Assembly: GCA_025435555.1 (NCBI GenBank)
Contig: JAIWWG010000040.1
Span: 62,001-126,000, forward strand
Direction of reading: 5' to 3'
Length of the DNA stretch: 64,000 bases
Source: Chytriomyces cf. hyalinus JEL632
Taxonomy: Eukaryota; Chytridiomycota; Chytridiomycetes; Chytridiales; Chytriomycetaceae
Each line of letters starts with the position of its first letter. Position 1 is the first letter of the stretch. The position numbers and the translations under genes were made by a program. Below, piece by piece: positions 23,931 through 35,323 of the stretch. Under the pieces are notes generated by a model. It was not told where the DNA came from. It saw only the letters and a list, made by a program, of their open reading frames with translations, and searched no databases.

Positions 23931-24839
23931 ATGACCCAACTTTCACGCTTTTCTCAATGCCTCTCCGTCGACGGAGCCAACTTTGACACGCTCCAAATCT
24001 CAACCTCAGGAAACGGATCCACGAAAACAGAGATCCTTCGCGGGTATGGCACCCACGCCAACTTCTCCGTCAAAGCCGGCAAGGACACTACTGCTTCAAC
24101 ACATGCACCCAAGGTTACGTTCGACCAGGACCAACACAGAACTGTGCGCTTGCACATTCATTATCCCGACGAAATCGCAGATGTTTCTTCATTCAATTTG
24201 CTGACAACCATGTTCTCCTCATTGGCAAAGGATTCTCCGCCGGCTGAGGTCGTGCAAGATGCAACCGTGTCCATCACCCTACCTCATGAACTTGAAAACC
24301 TTGCCGTTGAAGGAAACGTTGGTTCATGCAAATGGGATGCTGGGAATGTCAAAAACTCGATCAAAGTGGCTCTGACCATGGGAAACATTGAAGTAGTTTC
24401 CCCGCTCACCTGCGCGAACGCGTCGCTGAAAGTCAACACTGGAACCATTCATGTTACTGAATTGACTGCCTCCAACAATGTGGAACTAAAGGCGACAGCG
24501 GGAGAAGTTAAAGGCTCATTCAGAGGTTATAAATCTATGGATGCTGAGACTGTCGTTGGATCTTTGAATTTGATACTGCATCCGAGTTCTCCGGTCTCAG
24601 ACACGTCTTTGAGATGCGAAAGTGGGTCCATAGTCGCGAAAGTGTTTGGATTCCAAGGCAAATTTCACGTCGAAACGGATTGGGGAAGATTGAACGTCAC
24701 TGGCCACACCGGAAGTAGTCCGTTCAAATCTCTGGGAGTTGGAAACTTCAGCGGTTGGGTTGCCAAGAAGAACGTTAGCGGAGGAACCTTTGGGAGTCAC
24801 GCTGGATTGGGAGTCACAAACGTTGAATTCCATCCTTAG
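23931..24839 (+). CDS. DUF4097/putative-adhesin-like beta-repeat protein, copy 2
   Basis: Intronless tandem paralogue of the gene at 22575, 302 residues, alignable over its whole length (MTQLSRFSQCLSVDGANFD against MTQLSHFVESVSVDGADFD). The same beta-repeat segments and the same C-terminus (NVEFHP against KLDFHP) are present. Polyadenylation is suggested by AATAAA near 24954. Both copies are open, which suggests both are under constraint. No targeting signals are seen and the function is unknown. Confidence 0.75.
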   Translation: MTQLSRFSQCLSVDGANFDTLQISTSGNGSTKTEILRGYGTHANFSVKAGKDTTASTHAPKVTFDQDQHRTVRLHIHYPDEIADVSSFNLLTTMFSSLAKDSPPAEVVQDATVSITLPHELENLAVEGNVGSCKWDAGNVKNSIKVALTMGNIEVVSPLTCANASLKVNTGTIHVTELTASNNVELKATAGEVKGSFRGYKSMDAETVVGSLNLILHPSSPVSDTSLRCESGSIVAKVFGFQGKFHVETDWGRLNVTGHTGSSPFKSLGVGNFSGWVAKKNVSGGTFGSHAGLGVTNVEFHP

Positions 24840-24989
24840 ATGTTGGACAATCCCTCGTAAATACTATTGCATGGTCTAATGTGGCTGAAAGCCACGCTCG
24901 TGGTGTTCGTAGTTCATCGCCACATATGAGCGCGAGTGTCCTGTCTTGAGAAAAAATAAAGAAGCTTTGAAATCTGCAAGCATCAAGGT

Positions 24990-25166
24990 ATGGATTGCCC
25001 GTCGCACGTCGACCCATCAATCTGGGCCCAGCTTCCAGTCGAGATTCAACTGGAACTTGCATCGGAGCAATTCAACGCACCTGTCCGCCCTGCTGCGAAG
25101 CCGAGTCTTGGCTTTGGGGTGCGGGCGTTGATGTTGGCCCAACCGCCGCCACGAGTAACGGAGTGA
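24990..25166 (+). CDS. Short ORF with a ubiquitin-binding-motif-like segment, perhaps a 5' exon of the calpain gene
   Basis: The 58-residue frame starts at ATG 24990 and contains DPSIWAQLPVEIQLELASEQ. This fits the UBM motif of translesion polymerases, with a central Leu-Pro (…F..LP..IQ.EL…). It lies 88 bp before the calpain start in the same orientation. A splice from GTTGGC near 25131 to an acceptor CAG near 25218 would join it in frame to the calpain gene, but this is uncertain. It may instead be a separate small gene or chance. Confidence 0.4.
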   Translation: MDCPSHVDPSIWAQLPVEIQLELASEQFNAPVRPAAKPSLGFGVRALMLAQPPPRVTE

Positions 25167-25254
25167 GGTGGCCCAACAAAGCAGCTTACCGGATGCATCT
25201 AAACTGTTGTATTTATGAATCAGTAACTGCGACTGGCGCTTTTCTTCACCCGCA

Positions 25255-27761
25255 ATGTCGGATCTTTGCGAGATACCCATCAACGAGTGTGACCCACTCA
25301 CTCTCTGGACTGACCCGGACTTCAAACCGGACGTTTCTTCCATCGATGGAATCAAGAATGTATCCGCTTCCCAATCGAAACAATCTTTCCCGTCTTGCAA
25401 CTGCGCCGCAAAGCCACGTTCTCGTCTCAAAATAGTCTCCAAAGAAAACAAAAACCACGGCCGCCATTTTTTCACATGCGCAGCAGGAATGCCGCCGAAA
25501 GGATGCAGCTTTTTCATGTGGGCCCCTGACAATGGAGCATACGCTCTTCAACACTCGGCCAAAGACGCAGCGATCGAATGGAAACGGCTGACTCCTGAAG
25601 ACGGATATAGTCTCACACATGCCTCTACTTGTGGAGGATCAGCAATTTACTCTGCAATGCATGTCAATCAAGGCAGCGTTGGAGATTGTTGGTTGATTTC
25701 AGCCATGGCTGTGTTGGCGGAGCAACCGGACCTTGTCGAACGCGTTTTGGATTCACGACAAACTGATTCTGAACGCTGCGGATTTTACAACGTGCGCCTG
25801 TTTATCGACGGCAAATGGCGCGTGTTCCACGTTGACAATTTCTTTGCGCTTCAAGACCCTTCCAGCGTCAAAAAGCAGAAACAAATTGTGAATGCATTCA
25901 ACGCGCCCCTTTTTCAAACAAAAGCCATGTCTCAGGGGCCGCAACTGCATTTTGCCAAATCCACTTATAAACAGCTGTGGGTCCCTGTCCTTGAAAAAGC
26001 GTACGCAAAAGCGCATTCATCTTACAAGAGCATCAGTGGGGGACAAATCGCGGAAGCGTTGTTTGATTTGACTGGTTTTCCCACAGAAAGCATCCATTTT
26101 GGCGCGAGTGGTTTTGATAGCAATGAGTTTTGGACACGGCTCATGTCATTTGACTCGTTGGGTTTCTTGATGGGTGCAGCTTGTCCTATTTCTGGAAACG
26201 GGCTTGTAGGCGGGCACGCGTATTCGATTTTACGCGTCGTTGAAGAAAGCTGTTTCGAAGGCGAGGGACTCACGATTGGCCGTGAAAAGACGCTGTTTGA
26301 CTATTCATTTGAAACCAATTCAAAAAGGAAGTTCAATGAGTTGGATGATCTTGGTGTCACGGAGCATGGAACCTTGCGTCTTGTGAAGCTTCGAAATCCG
26401 TGGGGAAAAGTGGAGTGGAAGGGGAAATTTGGTGTGGACAGCGTCGAGTGGTCGCCGAGTCTGAGGAAGCGACTGCAAGAGACTTGCTCTCCTGGTGCAG
26501 ATGAGGGTGGAACTTTTTGGATGTCGTATCATGACTTTCTGCAGGTACTTTGTTTGCATAGTTGGTTGAACTAAACTTCAAGCGCTTTTCATTTAGAGGT
26601 TCATGCAAGTCGACGTATGCTTCACACACAAAACCCATCACATCCTCAACATCGAATGCGTCATGCCCGAAATGGAATCCGTAACTTGTCAATGCATCGA
26701 ATTACTTGTCCCAGATCCGACTTGGATTTCAATCAGCCTCTGCCAACGCACAAAACGCGGCAAAGCCAGCGAAAATTTTTATTACACCGATTTGAGTCTC
26801 TTGATTTTGGCGCTTCATGAAGACGCGCCGCCCACAATTCAAGACGTGCGGCTGTTTGGACAAGGCCGGGACTCACATTTTGATTTGTTCTTGGGTGAGC
26901 AAAGAGACGACGGGGGAACGAGTCGTTACTTGGTGGTTGCGTTTTCGGTGGAGCGTGAAACTGCGTTGCAAGAAGCACGGCTTCAGAATGGGCGTGGTGG
27001 ATTGAATCGTGTTGGGAGTGGTGGGAGAGGCCCTGATGGCCTTTTGAAGCGGATTGAGTTTACTGTACGACTTTTGAGTGCAAATGCTGTGGGCTCCTGT
27101 GAACGTGGCTTTTCTAAGGATCAGCTTGGGTTTGTGTGGGATGCTGTTGAGCGATCCATTTGCGACATGATCCTTGTCGGTAGAAAAGGTGCATGTGGGA
27201 CAGCACGGATGGTAAGTTTCCATGTTACAGCATGCTTGTGGGAATCGTTCATCTGAGGTAGTATTGTTTGCACAGACTCTGGAAGAACCTTTATGTAACC
27301 CCTTTCAGCTTCAAGAATCATCATCAAACATCCCAAAACTACCATCTCCATCATCAGCAGAATGGAAAGCAGAGAACCACGTCTTGCGCATAACCCAATC
27401 ATTTGGAATCGCAGTCGCCCACTTGACAAACACAAGCCCAAACATTTGGATTCGAATGCGTTTAAAAATGCAGGCAGCCACAAAAACATACAGCACAACA
27501 ATGCCTTTGACTTGGAGAGCAATTCCACCGCTGTCTCGTAGGATTATTGGTGTGGCTGTGTGTCCAAGCAGTGAAGCAATTTGTGGGCATGATGTTGCTG
27601 GTGCGTCTGATATTGAGTGGGATTCTATTGCGTTGGATCAGAGCATTACAAAAGATGTGAGCTGTGTGTGCGCATTCTTGGGGGTTACTGAGGGTTCGAC
27701 GGGTGGGGTTTGTGCTTGTATAGCTGGCGGCTTGTTTTCAAGTTTCTCACTGAAAAATTGA
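25255..27761 (+). CDS. Calpain-family cysteine protease with an N-terminal GRF zinc finger
   Basis: Calpains are cytosolic papain-like proteases, often calcium-regulated. Three exons (25255-26544, 26597-27211, 27276-27761) give 796 residues. Residues ~45-90 form a GRF-type zinc finger (SCNCAAKP, then NHGRHFFTC, CSFFMW), a nucleic-acid-binding module usually met in DNA repair proteins. The protease core follows: catalytic Cys in NQGSVGDCWLISAMA, His in VGGHAYSIL and Asn in LRNPWGKVEW. All three catalytic residues are present. The C-terminal half contains two divergent C2-like/calpain domain III-like beta regions (MQVDVCFTHK onward, and VLRITQSFGIAVAHL). I see no EF-hands. Confidence 0.9.
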
Positions 27762-27939
27762 CCGATACATTGCCTTGTTCAGCAAAATAAATGTAAATCG
27801 TTTGAACGTCAATCCAGTACTAATAATGCGGGAACATCAATACTCCGTGCTCTGAATGCGAATTTACTTTCAACGCTTTCAACCTCTGACTGGCAAACAT
27901 CTGAATAAAAACAACGAATATGATGATGTACCACGAAAC

Positions 27940-29461
27940 TCAAGCCCTCGGCATGCTCGCGATGGCTTTCTCGACCTCCTTGGGACAATCAAAGATGGAA
28001 TAAAACTTCATCAAATTGTGGTTGAAAGCAAAGATTCCAGCGCGCAACAAAAAGTGACTGAAACTAGGCCCAAGAACAGATGACGAATAATATTGTTTCG
28101 CCATTTCACGGCTTCGATTCGCGTTTAGCGTGGCCTGAGGGACCCGGAGTTTGGAGTAGATGTTCAGCACTGAGTGCACGTCCTTTTGGTCGGGAAGGCG
28201 TTTGAAGAGTTCAAACAGGGCTCCGACGTCTTCCATGCCTGTACCGAGACCGAGGCCTGTGTGATACCCGTGATTAGTTGATGCTTAAACGAAGATATTT
28301 GCAATCAAGAATACCTGCGTTGGGAACCATTCCATGCGCCGCATCTCCCACCAAAACCGTCCGGCCTTTGTGGTACGCATCCAAGTCTGGCAGATCGTAA
28401 ATACTCGCAGGCGAGATTCTGTAAGCTTGTCGAATCATTTGCTCAACGTGGTCTGGAACGCCCCATCCACGCACCAACTCTGCGAGACGCGCCGAATGCT
28501 TTGGCAAGTCCGAGTACGGCCGCCAACCCTCCGTTTCTTCCGGGTCTGGTTCATGAAACGTCATGATGTTAATTGCTCCGATTTGTTCCGAGACTCTGAA
28601 CGTGCACACGAGTTCCTTCTTGACGCGGTCAATGTAGAAGCCACAGGTTTCATTCATTTTGATATTGTTGGCAACAAGGTCGACAACGCCAATGTATCCA
28701 AGGACACCAGTGAACTGGCTTTTGGAGGATTCTCCGAATGTGGCGCGACGTGTTGCGGAGTGGATGCCGTCTGCGCCGACAAGCAAGTCGCCCGTAGCTG
28801 TTGATCCGTCGGCGAAATGGGCCCTGACTGAGTAGGCCTGTTCTTCGACGCGGACGAGCTTCTTTCCCATGAACATTCTGATGCCTGCTTGTTGGCATGC
28901 TCTCAGAAGGATGTTGTGGAGCTGTTGTTGTTGAGAGTCAATTAATTTTACTTTTTGTAAAATTTCCTGTGGATTGGCAACGGGCAATTTCACCTTTGAC
29001 CGAAGGATCTGAAGCGGCGCCTGCAATTCTGGATCGGGTTCCATTCGCGCGTTCAGCGGTACCACGTCCAGCTGCACTGCGGCGGACCCGTCCATCTTGT
29101 ACCAGTGGATGTGCGGGGACGTGGAGCTCTGCGCCACGACCTCGTCAAACAGTCCAAGGCTCTTCAATACGCGGGTTGCACTGGGTGCCAGCAGCACAGA
29201 ACCTGTGCTTTCCAAATGTGTTAATTGATCATAAATAACGCGGGTTGACTCACCTCCCGTGTCGCCAAAGTCAACGTCAAGCGGGGTTCCGTTTGAGTTG
29301 AGGGCGGCAGCGACGAGATCGACCTGATCATAGAGCGTGCATGCGATGCCGGCTTTGTGCAGGGCAAAGGCCGTTGCTGCGCCGACAAGACCCGTGCCAA
29401 TGACAACCACGTTCATTTTATTTGGACTTAGTTTCGGGGGAGGCTTTTCTGTCCCACTCAA
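27940..29461 (-). CDS. FAD-dependent monooxygenase (salicylate hydroxylase/kynurenine monooxygenase-like)
   Basis: This is a group A flavoprotein hydroxylase. Exons 29461-29254, 29202-28315 and 28256-27940 join in frame; the 51-nt first intron is in frame and easily overlooked. From the ATG at 29416, which sits directly before the Rossmann strand, the product is 455 residues. The FAD/NADPH motifs are VVVIGTGLVGAATAFALHKAG (GxGxxG), LLVGADGIHSATR (DG motif) and VLVGDAAHGMVPNAGLGLGTG (GD motif). The substrate cannot be inferred. The exon around 28989-29154 has a near-identical copy at 23553-23717. Confidence 0.92.
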
Positions 29462-29782
29462 ATGGTATTTTTAAATTGGGATGTGGTTGATTAGGTGGTG
29501 TATGGTTAGCTTGCGGGGCACCAGCGTCGCCTCAGATCCCACGTCCTGCTTGGAGCTGGTGGGTCTCTGGTACCGCCGACACCTCTGAATACCGACGCGC
29601 GTTGACTGGGGATGACCCGCTTGTTCCAACTAGCCCTCGCAGCAATTGAACCGGCACAGCTGAAACCTCAGCTCCTTGCCAAAGTCCATGCCAGAATGCT
29701 GCGCCAATATCGACAACGGATAATGGGAACAACGCCGTTTGGCACGTAAATCGTAAATCCTTAAATCCTGTTCCAACCAATA

Positions 29783-31103
29783 ATGAACACGTACTTCTGC
29801 CACCAGTGCCAGGTACATCCTCACCCACCCAACTCACCCTCCAAACCACGAAACTTACACTACAAAACAATCTAGTCGCAATTCCAGCTTCCTCCGACGG
29901 CAACTCCATCTGCTCCGTTCTGCTCCGACTGCGGCAGCGACTTTGTCGAGGCCGTTGACGAGGACGACCACTTTGACTCCGAGTCCGAATACGCAGCCTT
30001 CGACACAGACGGCACACCCACGCGTGTACCCCATGCGCCCATCGCAGGCGGCCTGTCGGAGCTGTTCAACTTGATGATCACCTCTCAACTCGCACCTGGA
30101 CCCAGGACTGCGGGCGTTGTTGGAGGGACGACTGGGATTGGATCGGACCCTCATGTGCGTGCGGGAACGTTTGGGGGGGGTATGTCGATCTCGTCGCAGT
30201 CTGGAGGGAGGCCTGTGTTTTATGGGGATCTTGCTGGATTGGGTGGTGGGGATCGTACAGTGCCGGCTATGGGCGTCACTTCGACGCTGAGGGGCCGTGT
30301 GCAGGAGAGAGATGAGAGGGGTGCCCAAGGTGCAATGCTTGGAATGCCGATTCTTGAGAATACGCGGCCAGGCACTGCCTCAGATGCAAATGCGAATAGA
30401 AATCAAAGCGCAGATGCAGACACCTCTTTGGATGAGAGGAGACGAGAGGAAGTCACGCGAATGATACAGTTGAGCTGTTTACACTAGTTATGTTGATTGA
30501 ATATGTTCTCTCATACTGGGTGTTCTCAATGTTCAGTCTTCTATTCAACGGAATGGGTTCTGTAAGAAGTGGCTCTGGCTCTGGCTCCAATTCATTGTTT
30601 CAGCTTTTTGGGGGAATCGGAGATCCGAGAGGTGCAACTCAGTATTTCATCACAAGCCGTTTACGCATTTAATATTTATTCCAATTGCAGATTACGCATT
30701 CGGACAAAGCGGCTACGATGACGTGATTACTCAGCTGATGGGGCAATTGGGACAGTTGAGTCTCTCTATCTCTCTTTCTCGCCGCGCTTATCTCACTCGA
30801 CACCCGCATTTTAACTTGGATAAATTCTTTCTATGCAGAGGAAATACCCCACACTTGACTGAAGATCAAATAGCCCGACTGCCGCGTGTATTTGTACGAG
30901 CAAAAGACCTTGGCGAACACCCAGAATGTCCAGTATGTCAAGAAGATTTCTCAAACGAGGGGAGCGGGGAGCAAGCGGTGAAGCTCGAATGCATGCACCA
31001 TTTCCATCCATCATGTATTGAGAACTGGTTGAAGTTGAACGCGTCTTGTCCAGTGTGTCGAAAGGGTGTGACTGACCCTGCGAGAGGACCTGCGAGCATT
31101 TGA
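29783..31103 (+). CDS. RING-H2 ubiquitin ligase of the RNF115/RNF126 type
   Basis: Five exons (29783-29812, 29876-30468, 30537-30631, 30691-30754, 30839-31103) give 348 residues. The very short first exon supplies the first half of an N-terminal zinc ribbon (YFCHQC) and exon 2 the rest (FCSDCGSDFVE), as in RNF115/126 (BCA2). The middle has LFQLFGGIGDPR and DDVITQLMGQLG, also conserved in that group. The C-terminal C3H2C3 RING runs CPVCQEDF...CMHHFHPSCIENWLKLNASCPVC. Two of its introns (30469-30536 and 30755-30838) use the unusual donor GTTGAG; both are fixed by frame and by the conserved protein across the joins. Confidence 0.92.
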
Positions 31104-31217
31104 AGAAACATCCATCCACCCTCCAGTAGCAAAATGTGAATAAAAAAAGATGAAAAATGAAGTGAGAAGAGAAAGTTGACAAACACTTTATTTGATAAAA
31201 TCCAAAACAAATAAAAA

Positions 31218-34200
31218 ATGCTCTTGGACCCAAAACGCGAAATCGATGTCAACACACTCATTCGCGAATACCTGCGCTACGCAGACTATCGGTCATCCGT
31301 TTCCGCATTCGACAGCGAATGTATTTTGAAGGCGCGCATCCCGCAAGGAGACAGAAACAGCGCTGGCTCTGAAGATGATGCCGAGAGCCAAGCGCGACTG
31401 GAGGAAGTGCAGGTTACCCCTTCTCGAGGCTGTTTATCTGTTCGAGTTTCAAATATCATTGTTTATACAGAATCGGTTTGTGATTGCGTTTCGAGACGGG
31501 GATCGCAACGAGTTTTTCCATCTTTGGGACGAACACTTTCCGCCTGATGTTGTCAAAAGTGACCCGCTGTATCAGAAGCTTGAGTTCCAAGTCAGCATCT
31601 ACTTTGCCGTGTTTCCCATTCATCCGTACGTGGCCAAGTCTTCAGGCTTGGTACGGACCAGAGATTTATTATATCCAGATAAAACCAACACCGCTCTTGC
31701 TTCGAACGCAGCAGATCTTATCAGTTCAGCAAAGCATGGAAGCATTCAAAATATTCCTCGAAACGCGTGGCGCAGATTTATGCAAAACAACACAGTTCCT
31801 GTCCTTCTACGCGCTTCCTTACGTCCCCGACGCGCGACAACACCCAACATTTAACGAAATCTTTACCGAGAGACACGTTTCCGAGCTTGAAAGTAGATTG
31901 ATTGCGTTTTTGGGGAGCGCGTTGAGGTCGGCGCATGTGCCAAGAATTTTGAGGATTCTTGCGGGGGTGGATATGCGGCCGGTTGAGGTGGCGGCTGGTA
32001 CTGTCTCTTTTTTCAAATAGCGTATATGTATGTTTGACAGTGCCGGGATTCAAACAACTCCTCATCCACACAGACAGCACACTGGAACTCAAACTCCTCA
32101 AACGGCAAGTACGCGACCATGACGACCAATCAAGACAGCTTGAAAATAAACACCGCGGTCTTCAGCGAGACTACCATAACCTGCTTACGATCGCTTCAGA
32201 GCTGGTACAGACGCTCGCGGCGTGCATCAACGGCGAAAAGATTACGGCAGCGTACCTCGCATCCATTGTACAGCGGGTCGGTGACTTTAAGAGAAACTCG
32301 TTGCAGCAGATGCAGCCACGTGCCGCGGAGCAGCAGGATGAAGCACCCGAAATGGGGCATGACCAAGAATCTGCGCCAGTGCTTCCGACCAGGTAATTTA
32401 CTTCAAGGCGACGGGAGATGACTTACTCACACTGCATGCTTGCAAAAGCTCACCCACTCGCCAGCGGAATACACCAGTTCCTCCTCGTAGCAATGTTCAA
32501 ACAGCTGTTCCACCGAATTTAGAGGCATTTTTGGATTACGAGCTGATGAAGAGGGATTTGGCACCTTCCTCGAACGAAGTACAAATTCGGAAGCAGGCGT
32601 TCGTCCTTCAAGCGATGCGAATGGTATAATTTAAGTTGTGAACTTTTGATGTTGGCGAGAATACTCACAAAAACTCGAACCCTTAGCGCTTGACCAAATC
32701 CAATTCCACCGCAGAAAAGCGTCGTATCCTGAGAGAATATATTTTGCACGACTTTCTTGGTATTTCAGCTGGAAACGTGAGTGCAATCTGCAACAACTAT
32801 ACGCAACTGATCCCCGGTAACCTTTCCTGGTATCGCTTCCAGGATATCATCTTGCCGCTTTTGCAATCAGGTCCCCACATTGTGTGCGAGCAACTTGCCA
32901 GATTTCTAAACACCGTATCATCCGAATGCACCGGTCGAGAATATCTCCTTCAACTGACGGATGGCAATGAGTTGATCCCCTCCCTCGTCAACTCCATGAT
33001 GAGTGAGAGCAGAGACTCATTGTATCAACAGAACCTGTTGGGAACCCTTCAGAAGTTGAGTTTGAGGTGAGCGACACATGTGTTTGATGTGCGCCAGTCG
33101 TATGAACTTACTTATTCCCCTGACAATAGGCGGGGCGCCCAAAGCACAATGAACCACATGAACGTTCTTCAGTTCCTGCACCACTTACTCGAAAACAGCG
33201 ACTCGCTTTCAGACTACTCTTGCGAATATGGAAGTGCTCTGTTCATGAACCTCTGCTTGCGAACGCAGGGGAGAAAACAGTGCCTCGAACATCCACCCCA
33301 TACTCTCGAAGTTCTGCTTGGGCTTTTGGAAATTGATAGTATGCAGGTTGGTGTATGTTTGTATGGAGTTGTGAATCATTTGTTTATAAGACTTGATATC
33401 AGATTCAAACTTACGTGAATGGCGCGCTTTATTCTCTCCTCTCTGAGCATGAATTCCGCGAATGCGCCAAAGAAATGAGGCTTGATGAATCGCTGTTGTA
33501 TCTTCAGAAAACTGCCAACGAGCAAGTGCGAGGGCAAATCAACTTTGTTTTGGAGCAAATGTCGGCTGGTGAACTAATATCTATAAAAAGTGAATATCGA
33601 TGCATTCACTAAGCGCGCTTTTCTTTCCAGGTGACGATGAGAAGCAGGAGGATGAAGCAGCATCTGAAGACGGGGATGATGAAGATGAAGAAAATGACGA
33701 AGAGGTATACACCATTGCGGCTTGAGTTTATTGCGAGTTCTATATCTCACTCGTTTGAATCTGTTCCAGGAGCACGAGGCCGAAGAAGATTTTGACGAGT
33801 TGATCCCAAGTCTCCCCAAAGACTCTGCCGGCATCAACGTCCTTCTTCCTTACTTTAACAAACGGCGCGCCGCTGCTATGGCTGAAAACCACGCTCCTGC
33901 AAATACTGAGAAAGTGTCAGGAGGCTTGGCGGGTGCAAACCCACATTCAACACCGCTAATGAATCGAAATGAAAGCGTAAGACAGAGTGTGTCTCAAAGT
34001 ATTCAGCAAGATTTGACGCGTCCGAAGACTCCAACTTCTGTTCGGACTTCATCGACAGTGAAGCAGACGGACAATTGGTCTGAGGAAACGAATGTGGCGC
34101 GATCAGTGTCGAAAGTGGATGTTTCACCTGCTGCTGCAGTGGGGAAAAGACGGCCTGGATACGTGCCGAAAAATGATGTTGAGCTGCGGGAGTTAAGCAC

Positions 34201-34252
34201 TGGATTTACGACTCGGCCTAAACTTCCACGGACGCCGCAGGGAGATCAATGA
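31218..34252 (+). CDS. ARMC9: ARMC9 homologue, LisH and armadillo-repeat basal-body protein
   Basis: In animals and ciliates ARMC9 localises to the ciliary base and is linked to Joubert syndrome. Ten exons (31218-31412, 31471-31608, 31679-31997, 32041-32392, 32449-32623, 32687-33066, 33130-33346, 33403-33568, 33631-33704, 33770-34252) give 832 residues. The N-terminal LisH (VNTLIREYLRYADYRSSVSAF) is followed by FRDGDRNEFFHLWDEHF and TTQFLSFYALPYVPDARQHP, which closely track human ARMC9. A coiled segment contains LQRDYHNLLTIASELV. The armadillo part has SDYSCEYGSALFMNLCLRT and QTYVNGALYSLLS. The C-terminal 200 residues are low-complexity. Its presence implies a flagellate stage. Confidence 0.93.
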
Positions 34253-34401
34253 GATGATAGATGAGAGACAGGGTTGTATTTGCGTACACATGAATCGACA
34301 ACGAATAAAGCATACAGAACATTGGGTTTATTATCGATTGGCAGTATCCGGATTTTTAATCCTACGTCAGAGTTTGAGTTGAATTCGATGGTTTGGAGTG
34401 G

Positions 34402-35232
34402 TCAATCCGTCGTCGCCAACAGTGTCACAAAATCCTCGTAGTAAACGCGGTTGTCAGTCGGATCGGTGCAAGCCTACACACCGCGAGGGCATTGTAAATC
34501 ACGGTGAAGCATGCCTGGACAACGGCGAACGACATGACACTCACTGCCAACATTTCTTCCATTTCTTCACCCGAAAACGGCTCCCCTTCCGTCAACATGT
34601 ATCTCCGCAACACTTCTGGCTCCAGAAATCCTTTTCTTTCTGAATCAAGAGCCTGGTTTTGCGAGGTGAGGTATCAATATGAACCGAGTCTGCTTCAAAA
34701 AGAACTGCGAACCTGAAAAGCACGGTAAATTTCTTCTTCGTCGTTGCGAATCGCAGCACTTGTACTGAAAATCATGGATGCACAAACGCGAAAGAATTTG
34801 TTGTAGTGGATGTATCCTGTTGGTTCTTCTTCCTCCATCTGGAAGTGCGATAGCAATGGGGAATGTATCAGGACGGGATATATAGAGGCCATACACGAGT
34901 GGTTGAAGGATACTCGTTGCCACCTCTTTGACCCAGATTCGCAGGTTCTCTTCGGACGGATTGATGCCCAAAGATCGAATGACTGTTCCGATTTCACGGG
35001 CTGAGTAATCGAAACAACAACAATGCTCAGTTGAATGAATACGCGCCAATTAGAGATTGCACTCACCATCACAAGTGCCGTTGTTTGCCTGGTCAAAGAC
35101 GTCAAAGGCTGCCGCAAGCTTGTCAGATACTCCTCCACACAAAAACATTCGAAGCAACCGCGTCTCACCACTCTTGATCTTACGCACGAGATTTGGATCC
35201 AAGTTTGTTTCAGGAGTTTGCGGCACGGACAT
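34402..35232 (-). CDS. DRC8: Dynein regulatory complex subunit 8 (EFCAB2-like)
   Basis: This is an EF-hand subunit of the nexin-dynein regulatory complex of motile axonemes. Five exons (35232-35067, 35000-34924, 34838-34713, 34652-34545, 34473-34402) give 182 residues. Recognisable parts are FDVFDQANNGTCDAREIGTV with IRSLGINPSEENL, MEEEEPTGYIHYNKFF, LDSERKGFLEPEVLRRYM with LTEGEPFSGEEMEEMLA, and the final VYYEDFVTLLATTD, all of which resemble animal EFCAB2/DRC8. Several EF-hand loops are degenerate, as usual in this family. It is convergent with ARMC9, 149 bp apart, and divergent from CenH3. Confidence 0.92.
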
Positions 35233-35323
35233 TGGTCGATAAACGCGTCTGACAAAAGTGGTGTTTGTGAAGTTAAAATAAAACCAAGTATTTATTAAAT
35301 ATCCAAACAACAACAAAACGGGA
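35233..35323. promoter_or_regulatory. 91-bp bidirectional promoter of DRC8 and CenH3
   Basis: Only 91 bases separate two divergent start codons, so both genes must share this AT-rich stretch as promoter and leader. It contains AAATAAATACTTG on the minus strand (35285-35299), a possible TATA-like element. Confidence 0.7.
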
